A DNA stretch of 64,000 nt from Metabacillus sp. FJAT-52054 (GTDB lineage: Bacteria; Bacillota; Bacilli; Bacillales; Bacillaceae): NCBI RefSeq assembly GCF_037201815.1, contig NZ_CP147407.1:2116723-2180722 (forward strand), in the 5' to 3' direction. The notes under the pieces are model-generated. The model was not told the DNA's origin and searched no databases. It was given only the letters and a program-made list of their open reading frames with translations. The translations under genes were made by a program, and so were the position numbers. Positions 34,574-44,087 of the stretch are shown here, in pieces (position 1 is the first letter of the stretch; each line of letters starts with the position of its first letter).

Positions 34574-35623
34574 CTAAAAGTAGCGCTTAGCTCCAAGATA
34601 ATGGCTTTTCCAATATGCATTGGATAAATTAGAGACAGTAATTCCCTGAGATCCGCTGGCGTGGATGAAATCACCGTTACCCAAGTAAATTCCCATATGC
34701 GAAGGTCCTGCCTTATAAGTGGTGAAATATACGAAATCTCCTCTGGCAGGCTCCGAAACTGGCTTCATGATACTGGAGTAGCCCGCAGCGCTGAGACGGG
34801 ATACCGAAGTTACTTTATTCAGCACGTAATAGACAAATCCGCTGCAATCGAAACCTGAAGTAGTATTGCCAGCCCATTTATATGGAATCCCCATCAATTG
34901 TTCGGCTTCTCTAATCATCGTTTCTTTTATTTCTGTGTCTTCTTGGCTGTTATCTGGGGCAGAGGGAGCTGGATTGGATTCTGGCTTTACCTCGCCTTTT
35001 AGCTTAAGTACTTGATTTACATAAAGTGTGTCGCTCTTCAGCTGGTTTGAGACCTTTAATTCAGCGATGGTTAAATTAAATCGATTAGCTATTTTCCAAA
35101 GAGAGTCTCCTGGTTTCACCTGGTATGTATTCTGAATGCTCGTGTCTTTATCCTCTGAAACAGGCGTTTTAGGCGGGGCTGGCGGAGTAACCGCCGGTTT
35201 CACAGGATTAGAATTAGAATTAATTTTTAAAACCTGTCCAAGAAAAATTGTATCTCTTTTGAGTGCGTTTAGAGTTTTTAATTCATTAACAGTCATCCCG
35301 TACTTTCTGGCAACCAGCCAAAGGGAGTCTCCCTTAGAGACCTTGTATGTATTTTGTGCAGCTTGTGCTTTATGCGGCTCTGCGCTGCCGTTATGGTTTT
35401 GATTTCCTGTACCTGGAATCTGAAGAACCTGCCCAACAAAAATCGTGTCGCTTTTCAGCTGATTGGCCTCTTTAAGTGCCTTTTGGGAAATTTTGTATTG
35501 ATTCGCGATCTTCCAAAGCGAATCACCGCTTTTTACCTTTACGCTCTCTGCAGAAGCAGCGGTTGCAAAAAATGAAGCACCTGCCACTGCGGTTACCGTC
35601 AATCCAAGTACTTTATGATTCAT
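34574..35623 (-). CDS. cwlS: LysM-NlpC/P60 cell wall endopeptidase (CwlS type)
   Basis: A D,L-endopeptidase that cuts peptidoglycan stem peptides. The 349-residue protein has a signal peptide (about 1-26, AASAES), three LysM repeats (about 27-70, 91-135, 165-210), each with GDSLWKIA or GDSLWLVA, and Pro-rich linkers. The NlpC/P60 domain has the catalytic Cys in FDCSGFVYY and His in PSHMGIYLG. B. subtilis CwlS has four LysM repeats, so one is missing. It is predicted exported and wall-bound. Confidence 0.93.
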   Translation of the reverse strand: MNHKVLGLTVTAVAGASFFATAASAESVKVKSGDSLWKIANQYKISQKALKEANQLKSDTIFVGQVLQIPGTGNQNHNGSAEPHKAQAAQNTYKVSKGDSLWLVARKYGMTVNELKTLNALKRDTIFLGQVLKINSNSNPVKPAVTPPAPPKTPVSEDKDTSIQNTYQVKPGDSLWKIANRFNLTIAELKVSNQLKSDTLYVNQVLKLKGEVKPESNPAPSAPDNSQEDTEIKETMIREAEQLMGIPYKWAGNTTSGFDCSGFVYYVLNKVTSVSRLSAAGYSSIMKPVSEPARGDFVYFTTYKAGPSHMGIYLGNGDFIHASGSQGITVSNLSNAYWKSHYLGAKRYF

Positions 35624-35904
35624 TTACAGAGCCTCCTCTACTTTCACCATTTATTTTACTTCAGATCACTAACTTAAACTACTAATTTTGTAAATAATAA
35701 GTATTTTTTGTAATAGTTTGGCTGATATTTGACAGCAATCTTTATATATATCGGCTGTTTTTACATTTGTTTAACTTAAAAAGAGAAATTTTGCAGAGAA
35801 AATGAGTTTTTTGATGTTAATACTCATTGCTGTCGGAAAAAAATGAGGAGTGGCAGATCAGTGGACCGGCAAGCTTAGACTAGTGATTTCACTTCAATCG
35901 ATCC
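35624..35904. other. Upstream region of cwlS
   Basis: AT-rich and rich in TTTGTAAATAAT-type runs; it should contain the cwlS promoter, but I cannot place one with confidence. No gene is seen. It borders the satellite array. Confidence 0.35.
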
Positions 35905-37671
35905 GTGATAATGGACGCTCGGGCCCATCTATCGGACACTGCGCCTGACATATCGCTCATTCGCATCGATATCGGACACTCGGCATTGGATATCGCTCAC
36001 TCAGTACGGGAAATCGGACGCTCGGGCCCATATATCGGACACTGCACCTGATCTATCGGTCATTCGCATCGATATCGGACTCTCGCCTCTTGATATCGCT
36101 CACTCAGGCCGGGATATCAGACACTCCCGCCCAGTTATCGGACGCTGCACCTGATCTATCGCCCATTCGCATCGATATCGGACACTCGGCATTGGATATC
36201 GCTCACTCAGTACGGGATATCGGACACTGCACCTAATCTATCGCCCATTCGCGATGATATCGGACGCTCGGCATTGGATATCGCTCACTCAGTACGGGAT
36301 ATCGGACACTCGCGCCCAGTTATCGGACGCTGAACCTGATCTATCGCCCATTCGCATGGATATCGGACACTCGACATTGGATATCGCTCACTCAGTACGG
36401 GATATCGGACACTCGCGCCTAGTTATCGGACGCTGAACCTGATCTATCGCCCATTCGCATCGATATCGGTCGCTCGGCATTGGATATCGCTCACTCAGTA
36501 CGGGATATCGGTCACTCGGGCCCATATATCGGACACTCGACATTGGATTTCGGACACTCAGTACGGGATAGCGGACACTCGCGCCTAGTTATCGGACGCT
36601 GAACCTGATCTATCGCCCATTCGCATCGATATCGGACACTCGGCATTGGATATCGCTCACTCAGTACGGGATATCGGACACTGCACCTAATCTATCGCCC
36701 ATTCGCATCGATATCGGACGCTCGGCATTGGATATCGCTCACTCAGTACCGGTTATCGGACTCTCTGGCCCATAAATCGGACACTGCACCTTATGTATCG
36801 CTCATTCGCATCTATATCGGACACTTGGCATTAGATATCGCTCACTCAGTACGGGATATCGGACACTCGCGCACAGTTATCGGACGCTGCACCTGATCTA
36901 TCGCCCATTCGCATCTATATCGGACAATCGGCATTGGATATCGCTCACTCAGTACGGGATATCGGACTCTCGCGCCCATATATCGGACGCTACACCTTAT
37001 ATATCGCTCATTCGCATCGATATCGGACACTCCGCATTGGATATCGGACACTCCGCATTGGATATCGCTCACTCAGTACGGGATATCGGACTCTCGCTCC
37101 CATATATCGGACGCTGAACCTAATCTATCGCTCATTCGCATCAATATCGCTCTCTCAGTACGGGATATAGGACTCTCGGGCCCATATATCGGACACTGCA
37201 CCTGATCTATCGCTCATTCGTATCGATATCGGACACTGCACCTGATCTATCGCCCATTCGCATCGATATCGGACACTCCGCATTGGATATTGCTCACTCA
37301 GTACGGGATATCGGACTCTCGCTCCCATATATCGGACGCTGAACCTAATCTATCGCTCATTCGCATCAATATCGCTCTCTCAGTACGGGATATTGGACTC
37401 TCGCGCCCATATATCGGACACTGCACCTTATATATCGCCCATTCGCATCGATATCGGACACTCCGCATTGGATATCGCTCACTCAGTACGGGATATCGGA
37501 CGCTCCGGCCCATATATCGGACACTGCACCTGATCTATCGCCCATTCGCATCGATATCGGACACTCCGCATTGGATATCGCTCACTCAGTCTGGGATATC
37601 GGACTCTCGCGCCCATATATCGGACGCTGCACCTTATATATCGCTCATTCGCATCGATATCGGACACTCTG
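35905..37671. repeat. Satellite-like tandem array, 103-bp higher-order repeat of five 19-21-bp units
   Basis: Every unit begins near TATCG and continues GGACACT, GCTCACT or GCCCATTC. Five unit types follow in order: GATATCGGACACTCGGCATTG; GATATCGCTCACTCAGTACGG; GATATCGGACACTCGCGCCCA; TTATCGGACGCTGCACCTGA; TCTATCGCCCATTCGCATC. They sum to 103 bp. The CGGCATTGGA/CGACATTGGA mark recurs at 36269, 36372 and 36475 (103 bp each). Other gaps differ by whole units (82 = 103-21, 63 = 3x21, 206 = 2x103). Frames of up to 149 codons on both strands arise because stops are rare; 103 is not a multiple of 3, so they do not stay in phase. I regard the array as non-coding. Confidence 0.92.
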
Positions 37672-37818
37672 TATGGCCCTTCCCTCTTCTTCCCTTCATT
37701 TCTGCAATTGAAACTGGCAGCAAGCGCGCATGTGCTTAGAGTCATTCAATTTTTTAAGCTTGTCCTCTGGCGCCCGCTACCAATTGAGTACTTTTAAAGA
37801 TATTAAACAACAAAAAAA
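37672..37818. other. Short spacer between the array and the MFS terminator
   Basis: No gene is seen. The array stops abruptly at CTGTATGGCCC and gives way to ordinary AT-rich sequence. Confidence 0.4.
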
Positions 37819-37839
37819 AACAGTCTGTAATAGACTGTT
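37819..37839 (-). terminator. Terminator of the MFS gene
   Basis: AACAGTCT-GTAAT-AGACTGTT, followed on the minus strand by a run of nine T. The stem touches the stop codon. Confidence 0.9.
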
Positions 37840-39062
37840 CAGCTGCTGGCTTTTTTCTGCTCGGAAAATGAGATAGTATCATCCTGCTTGCCCAGATTTC
37901 TCAACTGGCTGCTGCCATAGATCAGCACAAGAGCAAGTGATCCTGCTCCGAACACAACTACCATGTATTGCAGACCGATGGTATCAAGAAGAAGCCCTGT
38001 TCCTAGAAGCACGACCTGAAACATGATTCGGTCCAGCATGTTCCGGAAAGAAAAGAAGCGCCCATGATATTCCTTCTCAATTCTTGTTTGAAAGATCGTA
38101 GAAGCAATCGGGAAAAAACAGCCGACGCTTAATCCGAATAAGCCAAACGAGACGAGCGACATCCAAAAATGGTCACTGAAAAACAACGAAAGATGAGCTA
38201 TTGAGGTTACAAAAGAGAACAAAATCATTAACGCTACATGGTTGTAACGGTCAGACAGCTTTTTAACAAATAAGGCTCCCAGCATGAAACTTAGTCCTTC
38301 CACAGTGTAAAGCAGTCCCTTTACAGCTGTGCTGTCCTGCAGCTCGCTAATGTTAATAACCATGAGGTTAAAGCCGCCAATGAAGAGCATGGGAATAATG
38401 GTCAGTACCAGGGCAGTCAGCGCGATGGGAGAGGCTTTTAAAATCGGCATTACCTCCAAAAATCCCCCCTGTTTGCCATTACGATTCTGAATGCTTTTTT
38501 CATCTTCTTCAAACTTCAGAAAGAATGTGGCAAATAGAAGAACTCCATAAGCCGCCATGGACATGGCATATAGCATACTCAGGCTTAAATAAGCGAGAAG
38601 GATACCGGCGAGTGCCGTTCCGATGACCCGGGCAAGAGTGGCGACATTCATGTGAACACCATTCATTTGGACCAGTTCCTGTTCTTTAACAATTAATGGG
38701 ATGGCAGCCTGCAGAGCAGGAAAGTAAAAGGCTGCAGAGATTTGAATGCCAATTAAAAATAAGAGCATAAGCCAGACAGAGCCATAGGAAATGGCTGCAA
38801 ACATAAAGAATACGCTGAGCATTCGTCCAATTCCTGAAACAATAAGAACCTTCTTTTTTGACCGGCTGTCAATCATTCTGCCGGCCATCGGACCTACAGC
38901 CACACCTGCTAAAAGTCCTGCTATTAATAAAAGTGATTTTAAGAAATCGGAAGGAATATAGGTCTGCATAAATTCCAGATTTCCGATGATTCCCATCCAC
39001 AAACCAAGACCGGCAATGAACTCCCCGGCTAAAACAATCCAAACATTTTTATTTTTCCACAT
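37839..39062 (-). CDS. MFS transporter (MFS_3/EntS-like)
   Basis: A 407-residue, about 12-helix transporter. It has the loop MAGRMIDSRSKKKVLIVSG, the motif-A equivalent of the exporter group, and a second-half segment YHGRFFSFRNMLDR. This subgroup includes siderophore and drug exporters. There is no nearby regulator or siderophore gene, so the substrate is open. It occupies the position after the satellite array, where B. subtilis has unrelated yoj genes. Confidence 0.8.
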   Translation of the reverse strand: MWKNKNVWIVLAGEFIAGLGLWMGIIGNLEFMQTYIPSDFLKSLLLIAGLLAGVAVGPMAGRMIDSRSKKKVLIVSGIGRMLSVFFMFAAISYGSVWLMLLFLIGIQISAAFYFPALQAAIPLIVKEQELVQMNGVHMNVATLARVIGTALAGILLAYLSLSMLYAMSMAAYGVLLFATFFLKFEEDEKSIQNRNGKQGGFLEVMPILKASPIALTALVLTIIPMLFIGGFNLMVINISELQDSTAVKGLLYTVEGLSFMLGALFVKKLSDRYNHVALMILFSFVTSIAHLSLFFSDHFWMSLVSFGLFGLSVGCFFPIASTIFQTRIEKEYHGRFFSFRNMLDRIMFQVVLLGTGLLLDTIGLQYMVVVFGAGSLALVLIYGSSQLRNLGKQDDTISFSEQKKASS

Positions 39063-39195
39063 ATGATATCTCCATTTTTTGTATGATGCATTAACTATAG
39101 CACCAGCGAAAGTATTTCGCCACCCGAAATTTTAAATATAAAAGCGCAAATTCCTTCAAATAATTAAGTTCTGCCAAGTGTTCTAACAACAAAAA

Positions 39196-39219
39196 AAATA
39201 CAGGGCGTGCCCTGTATTT
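39196..39219 (-). terminator. Terminator of the purine permease gene
   Basis: AAATACAGGGC/GCCCTGTATTT, an 11-bp stem with a minimal loop, directly at the stop and followed on the minus strand by TTTTTTTGTTG. Confidence 0.9.
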
Positions 39220-40542
39220 TTAGCCGATTAAAAAGAAATTAACGATAAATGCTGCTGAAATCAGATACATGAGCCAATGCAGTTCTTTTGCACGTCCCGT
39301 GAAGAGTTTGATCAGCGTGTAAGAAAGAAATCCAAAGGCCACTCCCTCAGCTATTGAGTAAGTGAGGGGCATCATAATTAATGCAAGGAACGCCGGGATC
39401 AATTCTGTTAAATCATCGAAGTCTACTTCTTTCAGCTCTGTCAGCATAAAAGCTCCGATGATGATGAGCGCAGGTGCTGTGGCGACACTCGGAATAAATT
39501 GAATAAGCGGCGCGAACAGCAGTGTAAGCAGGAATAAAAGGGCAGCGAAAATCGCCTTTAAGCCAGTTCTTGCACCTGCTGCTATCCCGGTGGCATTTTC
39601 TACGTAAGTGTTCATCGCCGTACTTCCCAGCACAGCACTTACCATTGTTCCAAATGCTCCTGTTGTTAGAGCGCGGTTCATATTAGGAACGTTGCCATGT
39701 TCATCGGTCAGATTTGCTTTTTTCGTCAATCCAATGAGGGTTGCAAGGGTATCAAACAGTTCCACAATCGTGAAAGAGAAGATGATGGAAAGGATTCCGT
39801 AACCGATGGCAGCTTTAAGGTCCATTGCCATAAACGTCGGTTCAATCGACGGGATCTGGAAGGAAAGAAAATCAGAAATGCCTTGAGGTGATGGTGAATT
39901 TCCCAGCACCATCGATGCTGCCGAGATGATCAGGATGGACAAAATAATTCCGCCTCTTACATTCAGCGCAGTTAATACGGCTGTGAGAACGATTCCTGAA
40001 ATGGCAAGGATCGTTCCAATATTCGTCATATCCCCTAAAGCAACAAAAGTGGCTTCATCCGGGACAACAATTCCGCCGTTTTTTAATCCGATGAAAGCGA
40101 TAAATAATCCAATTCCGGCTGTAATGGATGCTTTAAGTGTTTTAGGTATGGCTTTAACAACTTTTTCACTGATTCCGAAGATTGAAAGAAGGAAAAAGCA
40201 TAGACCCGAAATAAATACGGCGCCGAGAGCGGTTTCCCATGAAAGTCCCTGCTTTAAAACAACGGTATATGTAAAAAATGCATTAAGTCCCATGCCGGGT
40301 CCGATTACAATTGGGAGATTTGCCCATAATCCCATAATCATACTTGTAATGACAATACCGAATATGGTCGCAGCGAGGGCTGCTTCTTTCGGAATGCCTG
40401 CCTCAGATAAAATCACAGGATTTACAAGGATAATATAGCTTACAGTCACAAATGTCGTAAGGGCAGCAAGAAATTCTCTCTTTACGGTCGTTTTGCGCTC
40501 TGTTAATTTAAAAAATTGATCAAGTAGCCTGTTCAACCTCAT
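39220..40542 (-). CDS. NCS2 (AzgA-type) guanine/hypoxanthine permease
   Basis: A 440-residue permease with an N-terminal helix before the membrane domain, VTVSYIILVNP in helix 1, GPGMGLNAFFTY near residue 80, and the second signature TYVENATGIAAGARTGL near residue 310. These mark the AzgA subfamily (PbuG/PbuO in B. subtilis), which imports guanine, hypoxanthine or adenine. No purine riboswitch is visible in the 77-base upstream gap, unlike pbuG, so the PbuO class may be closer. Confidence 0.88.
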   Translation of the reverse strand: MRLNRLLDQFFKLTERKTTVKREFLAALTTFVTVSYIILVNPVILSEAGIPKEAALAATIFGIVITSMIMGLWANLPIVIGPGMGLNAFFTYTVVLKQGLSWETALGAVFISGLCFFLLSIFGISEKVVKAIPKTLKASITAGIGLFIAFIGLKNGGIVVPDEATFVALGDMTNIGTILAISGIVLTAVLTALNVRGGIILSILIISAASMVLGNSPSPQGISDFLSFQIPSIEPTFMAMDLKAAIGYGILSIIFSFTIVELFDTLATLIGLTKKANLTDEHGNVPNMNRALTTGAFGTMVSAVLGSTAMNTYVENATGIAAGARTGLKAIFAALLFLLTLLFAPLIQFIPSVATAPALIIIGAFMLTELKEVDFDDLTELIPAFLALIMMPLTYSIAEGVAFGFLSYTLIKLFTGRAKELHWLMYLISAAFIVNFFLIG

Positions 40543-40619
40543 ACCTCCTCAAATAAAACATATCCGCCATTATATCTCACATTTAAAAGCGATGAAAGAA
40601 CTTTATCAAAGGTTGCAAT

Positions 40620-41243
40620 TTAAAGATTATTTGTACTTATCGGATAAATCGTTCCATCCTTTGCAAATGACATTTTCCCTGTTTCCTCCGAAACAATCAG
40701 CACGACAGCATCCGTTTTTTCCGTCAAGCCAATAGCAGCTCTGTGTCTCGTTCCAAGTTTGCTTCCGCCTGATGAAATTTCAGACAATGGAAGAATATTG
40801 GCGGCGGATACAATCTTATCTCCCTTTACGAGCATGGCCCCGTCGTGAAGAGGATTTCCAGGATAAAAAATACTTTCAGCCAGAGAAGCAGACAGCTCCG
40901 CCTGCACGTTTACCCCATTTCGGATATAAGGAGCAACCGGTTCCCCTCTCTCCACGATAATTAATCCTCCATGGTGTTTATTTGACAAATTTTGCATAGC
41001 CGATGCAAGAGCATGGAAGCTTTCAGTATAGGTTGACAGATACACTTGAAGATAGAAGGTGGATGCCGATGATTGAATCATTTGAAAGCGGCCATTGATT
41101 TCATCCAGTTCACATAACAGACAGCTTTCACTGTTACCAAGTTCCCCAAGAATTTTTTGAGAGCCGGCTATAATTTCGGTCAAATTCCGTTCAATGCTGC
41201 TCTTTATATCATCAATAATGACAATTTCTTCAGGTTTGCTCAT
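40620..41243 (-). CDS. cdaS: Diadenylate cyclase CdaS
   Basis: Makes cyclic di-AMP from two ATP. The 207-residue protein has an N-terminal two-helix regulatory segment (about 1-60) and a DisA_N catalytic domain with DGAML at 134-138 and RHRAAIG at 166-172. Length and the N-terminal helices identify the CdaS (YojJ) class, which in B. subtilis is made in the forespore under SigG and supports germination. AAAGGAG precedes ATG. No transmembrane segment, as expected. Confidence 0.93.
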   Translation of the reverse strand: MSKPEEIVIIDDIKSSIERNLTEIIAGSQKILGELGNSESCLLCELDEINGRFQMIQSSASTFYLQVYLSTYTESFHALASAMQNLSNKHHGGLIIVERGEPVAPYIRNGVNVQAELSASLAESIFYPGNPLHDGAMLVKGDKIVSAANILPLSEISSGGSKLGTRHRAAIGLTEKTDAVVLIVSEETGKMSFAKDGTIYPISTNNL

Positions 41244-41361
41244 ACATTTCGCTCCTTTATTGTAGGATAAGCCTTATGCGTCTAAACATGAAAGCGAATC
41301 GAATGGAAAATGGTGGTACATACTAATACCGTTTAAAAGATATTGATAAGGAGCATAAGTG

Positions 41362-41481
41362 ATGACGATAGCAAAAATATTCCAATATGTTTTTTCTCTA
41401 TCAGGTACAGTCATTCTTGGGTGTTTTTATTACCGGATGTTCAAAGGTAATTCTTCAAAAAACCATAAACAAAAGCAGTAG
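41362..41481 (+). CDS. Small single-span membrane protein, 39 residues
   Basis: ATG follows AAGGAG with 8-base spacing. The product has a hydrophobic segment (QYVFSLSGTVILGCFYY) then a basic tail ending KNHKQKQ, a typical small membrane protein. It lies between the divergent cdaS and the MATE gene and ends 60 bases before the latter, so it may be its leader or an independent gene. I do not recognise it. The ribosome site and a length just below usual cutoffs make it worth keeping. Confidence 0.6.
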   Translation: MTIAKIFQYVFSLSGTVILGCFYYRMFKGNSSKNHKQKQ

Positions 41482-41541
41482 CGTTCCTCGGATTCATGAT
41501 ATAATTCCTTCATTATGTCAATGAACAGAAGAGGTAAACCT

Positions 41542-42909
41542 ATGCATTCTGCACCTACATATTCAGAAAAATTCAGGCAATTCAGCATCATCCTGCTTCC
41601 TATTCTTATTACCCAGCTTGGTCTTTACTCTATGACTTTTCTTGATACAACGATGTCAGGCAAGGTTAGTCCGGAGGACCTTGCCGGAGTGGCAGTTGGT
41701 TCAAGTATTTGGGTTCCGGTTTATACGGGACTAAGCGGAATTTTTATGGCGATTACACCTTTGGTCGGACAGCTTGCAGGAGCTAAAAAGACAAAAGACA
41801 TACCTTTTACCGTCATTCAGGGTCTTTACCTGTCCATTTTCATGACGGTTCTTGTTATTGCGGCTGGATCTTTTATTCTTGGCCCACTGCTCTCCTTTCT
41901 CCCATTGGAAGGAAAGGTGGAAGCAATCGCAAAAAATTATTTAATCGCCCTTTCCTTCGGGACCTTGCCGCTTTTTCTTTACGGAGTCCTCAGAGGTTTT
42001 ATTGATTCGCTCGGCATGACGCGTATTTCCATGTGGATTACACTGACAGCACTCCCAGTAAACTTTGTCTTAAATTATTTGTTTATTTTCGGCAATTTTG
42101 GTTTTCCCAAGCTTGGGGGAGCCGGAGCCGGAGTTGCTACATGTATTACCTATTGGATTACAGCGATTATAACGATCATTATTTTAACCAAACACCCTTC
42201 CTTCGCTTCTTTTTCCCTCTTTTCGAATTTTTATAAAGTCTCGTTGCAAAAATGGAGAGAAATTTTAGCGATTGGGATGCCAATCGGATTTGCCATCTTT
42301 TTTGAAACAAGTATTTTCGCGGCGGTGACATTGTTTATGAGCGAATACAATACAGTCACAATTGCCTCACACCAGGCAGCAATGAATTTCGCATCATTCC
42401 TATACATGATTCCACTGTCGATTTCAATGGCATTAACGATTGTAATCGGGTTTGAAGCGGGTGCAAAAAGATGGAAGGATGCAAAGGAGTACAGTTATCT
42501 CGGAATTTTAATGGGAATTTGCCTGTCGCTTATAACTGCAGCCGTCATTTTCTTTTTCAGAGATTTTATTGCCTCGATTTATACCGAAAATGCTGAGGTT
42601 CTCCAATTAACAAAAACATTTTTGATCTATGCGGTTTTCTTTCAAATGTCGGATGCAATTGCGGCACCGATTCAAGGAGCCCTGCGAGGTTATAAAGATG
42701 TTCGATTCACCTTTTATACTGCCCTGATTTCTTATTGGGCAATCGGGCTTCCATTGGGATATGTCCTGGCCCAATATACAAGCCTTCAAGCATTTGGATA
42801 TTGGATTGGCCTAATCGCAGGTCTTGCTTCAGGGGCAATCGGGCTTTCACTGAGACTTGGAAGAACCCAAAAACTTGTTCAGGATCGTCCTTCGAAAAAT
42901 TTTCAATAA
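41542..42909 (+). CDS. MATE-family multidrug efflux protein (YojI/NorM type)
   Basis: A 455-residue, 12-helix transporter with the two-repeat MATE pattern: FLDTTMSGKVSPEDLAGVAVG early in repeat 1 and SHQAAMNFASFLYMIPLSIS in repeat 2. It exports cationic or other toxic compounds using a sodium or proton gradient. The frame opens at 41515, but AGAGG sits 7 bases before the ATG at 41542. Position beside cdaS and bshB2 matches B. subtilis yojI. Confidence 0.9.
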   Translation: MHSAPTYSEKFRQFSIILLPILITQLGLYSMTFLDTTMSGKVSPEDLAGVAVGSSIWVPVYTGLSGIFMAITPLVGQLAGAKKTKDIPFTVIQGLYLSIFMTVLVIAAGSFILGPLLSFLPLEGKVEAIAKNYLIALSFGTLPLFLYGVLRGFIDSLGMTRISMWITLTALPVNFVLNYLFIFGNFGFPKLGGAGAGVATCITYWITAIITIIILTKHPSFASFSLFSNFYKVSLQKWREILAIGMPIGFAIFFETSIFAAVTLFMSEYNTVTIASHQAAMNFASFLYMIPLSISMALTIVIGFEAGAKRWKDAKEYSYLGILMGICLSLITAAVIFFFRDFIASIYTENAEVLQLTKTFLIYAVFFQMSDAIAAPIQGALRGYKDVRFTFYTALISYWAIGLPLGYVLAQYTSLQAFGYWIGLIAGLASGAIGLSLRLGRTQKLVQDRPSKNFQ

Positions 42910-42911
42910 TA

Positions 42912-42942
42912 AAAACCAGTCCTGAATGTCCGGGCTGGTTTT
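42912..42942. terminator. Bidirectional terminator between MATE gene and bshB2
   Basis: AAAACCAG and CTGGTTTT as outer stem with an inner CC/GG, followed by TTTTTT on the plus strand and A-rich (T on minus) on the other side. Confidence 0.85.
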
Positions 42943-42950
42943 TTCATGTC

Positions 42951-43616
42951 TTATTCGTTCCATTGATAATGCCAGTAGGTTTCCGTCTCAAACCAGTTCA
43001 TGACTTGAGGGACGCCTTTTTTAAAGTCTTCTTCCATTTGCCTTATTAAGCCTTCTGTCTGCGAACGATGTGCTTTTAATGCTTCCATTTTTGTTTCAGC
43101 TACTTCCCTTATATCCAGTATTACATTCGGAGCACCTAAAACGTCTTCTCTATTTTTCGTTATAGCCAGGCAGTATGTCACTGGACGTTCTTCAGCAGGC
43201 ATTCTTTTAAGTGCATGGATAACTGCTCTGCCAGTAGCATCGTGATCTGGATGAACCCCATGGTCCGGATAAAACGTGACAATCAGTGTCGGTTTTACCT
43301 CTTGAATGATCGCTTCAATGCGGTCAGCGAAAAGATCAATATCTTCGAACTCAAGTGTTTTATCCCTCATGCCAAGCATTCTTAAATCCGTAACACCCAT
43401 GGCCCGGCATGCATCCTGCAATTCCCTTTTTCGGATTAGAGGCAGCGTCTCGCGGTTAGCAAATAATGGACTCCCCATATTTCTGCCCATTTCTCCCAGC
43501 GTTCCGCATGCATATGTAACAGGAACCCCTGCTTTTCGTTTTAAAGCAATTAAACCGGCAACCCCAAATGATTCATCATCAGGATGCGGCAATACAACTA
43601 ACACATGTTCACTCAT
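42951..43616 (-). CDS. bshB2: Bacillithiol biosynthesis deacetylase BshB2
   Basis: Removes acetate from GlcNAc-malate in bacillithiol synthesis. The 221-residue protein has the LmbE/PIG-L zinc motif PHPDDE (H11, D13, D14) and the later FYPDHGVHPDHDATG. Length and sequence place it with YojG. The yojF gene lies 18 bases upstream in the same direction, as in B. subtilis. A second deacetylase (BshB1) would normally be elsewhere. Confidence 0.92.
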   Translation of the reverse strand: MSEHVLVVLPHPDDESFGVAGLIALKRKAGVPVTYACGTLGEMGRNMGSPLFANRETLPLIRKRELQDACRAMGVTDLRMLGMRDKTLEFEDIDLFADRIEAIIQEVKPTLIVTFYPDHGVHPDHDATGRAVIHALKRMPAEERPVTYCLAITKNREDVLGAPNVILDIREVAETKMEALKAHRSQTEGLIRQMEEDFKKGVPQVMNWFETETYWHYQWNE

Positions 43617-43634
43617 ATTAAAAAACTCCTTTTA

Positions 43635-43985
43635 TTAAGATGGAAATGGCACAGTACTGATTTGCAGCGCAATGGCAAGTTTACCGTCAGGGTGATGACC
43701 GGCAAGAATCAAGCGGTTTTGTTCATCTACTGTAAAATCCGTTAAACCTTCTGCATAAGTCCAGCCTTCCTCCATTTTCAATCCTACTCTGAAAGGTCCA
43801 AAACCGGTGATTTTAGCAAGTGAGTAGCGGAACTTGGCGTTTCGGATGAATGCCACGACTGTCATGCTGTTTTCATTCTGGTGAGCATTGTATGCGCCGG
43901 TTGTCGTTTCAAGATGAATGTATACTTCTTTATTTGCATGCTGATCCAGGTATTCTTGAATCTCATTAGGTATAATAGGTTTCAT
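43635..43985 (-). CDS. yojF: YojF family protein (DUF1806)
   Basis: A 116-residue protein with HLETTTGAYN and WTYAEGLTDFTV, matching the YojF/DUF1806 family, which is almost always paired with bshB2. Function is unknown; the pairing suggests a role in bacillithiol metabolism. AAAGGAG stands 7 bases before the ATG at 43985, so the longer frame to 44009 is not used. It is predicted cytoplasmic. Confidence 0.9.
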   Translation of the reverse strand: MKPIIPNEIQEYLDQHANKEVYIHLETTTGAYNAHQNENSMTVVAFIRNAKFRYSLAKITGFGPFRVGLKMEEGWTYAEGLTDFTVDEQNRLILAGHHPDGKLAIALQISTVPFPS

Positions 43986-44087
43986 ACTAAAGCTCCTTTT
44001 ATTAATCATTTCTTATGGCTGTGTTCGCAATGCTTCGGCTAGCGAATGGATGATTCAGAATTCACCGATGCAATAAGCCTGAACCCT

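Noticed and set aside
35905..37671. CRISPR array
   Set aside because: There is no constant repeat separated by unique spacers; all segments belong to the same five repeating unit types, and no cas genes are near.
37290..37739. 149-residue protein in the tandem array
   Set aside because: Frame lies wholly in repeats that occur in all frames and both strands, without a ribosome site; it comes from the lack of stops in the repeat.
40543..40619. Purine riboswitch before the NCS2 permease
   Set aside because: The gap is only 77 bases and lacks the paired loops and terminator of a purine riboswitch.
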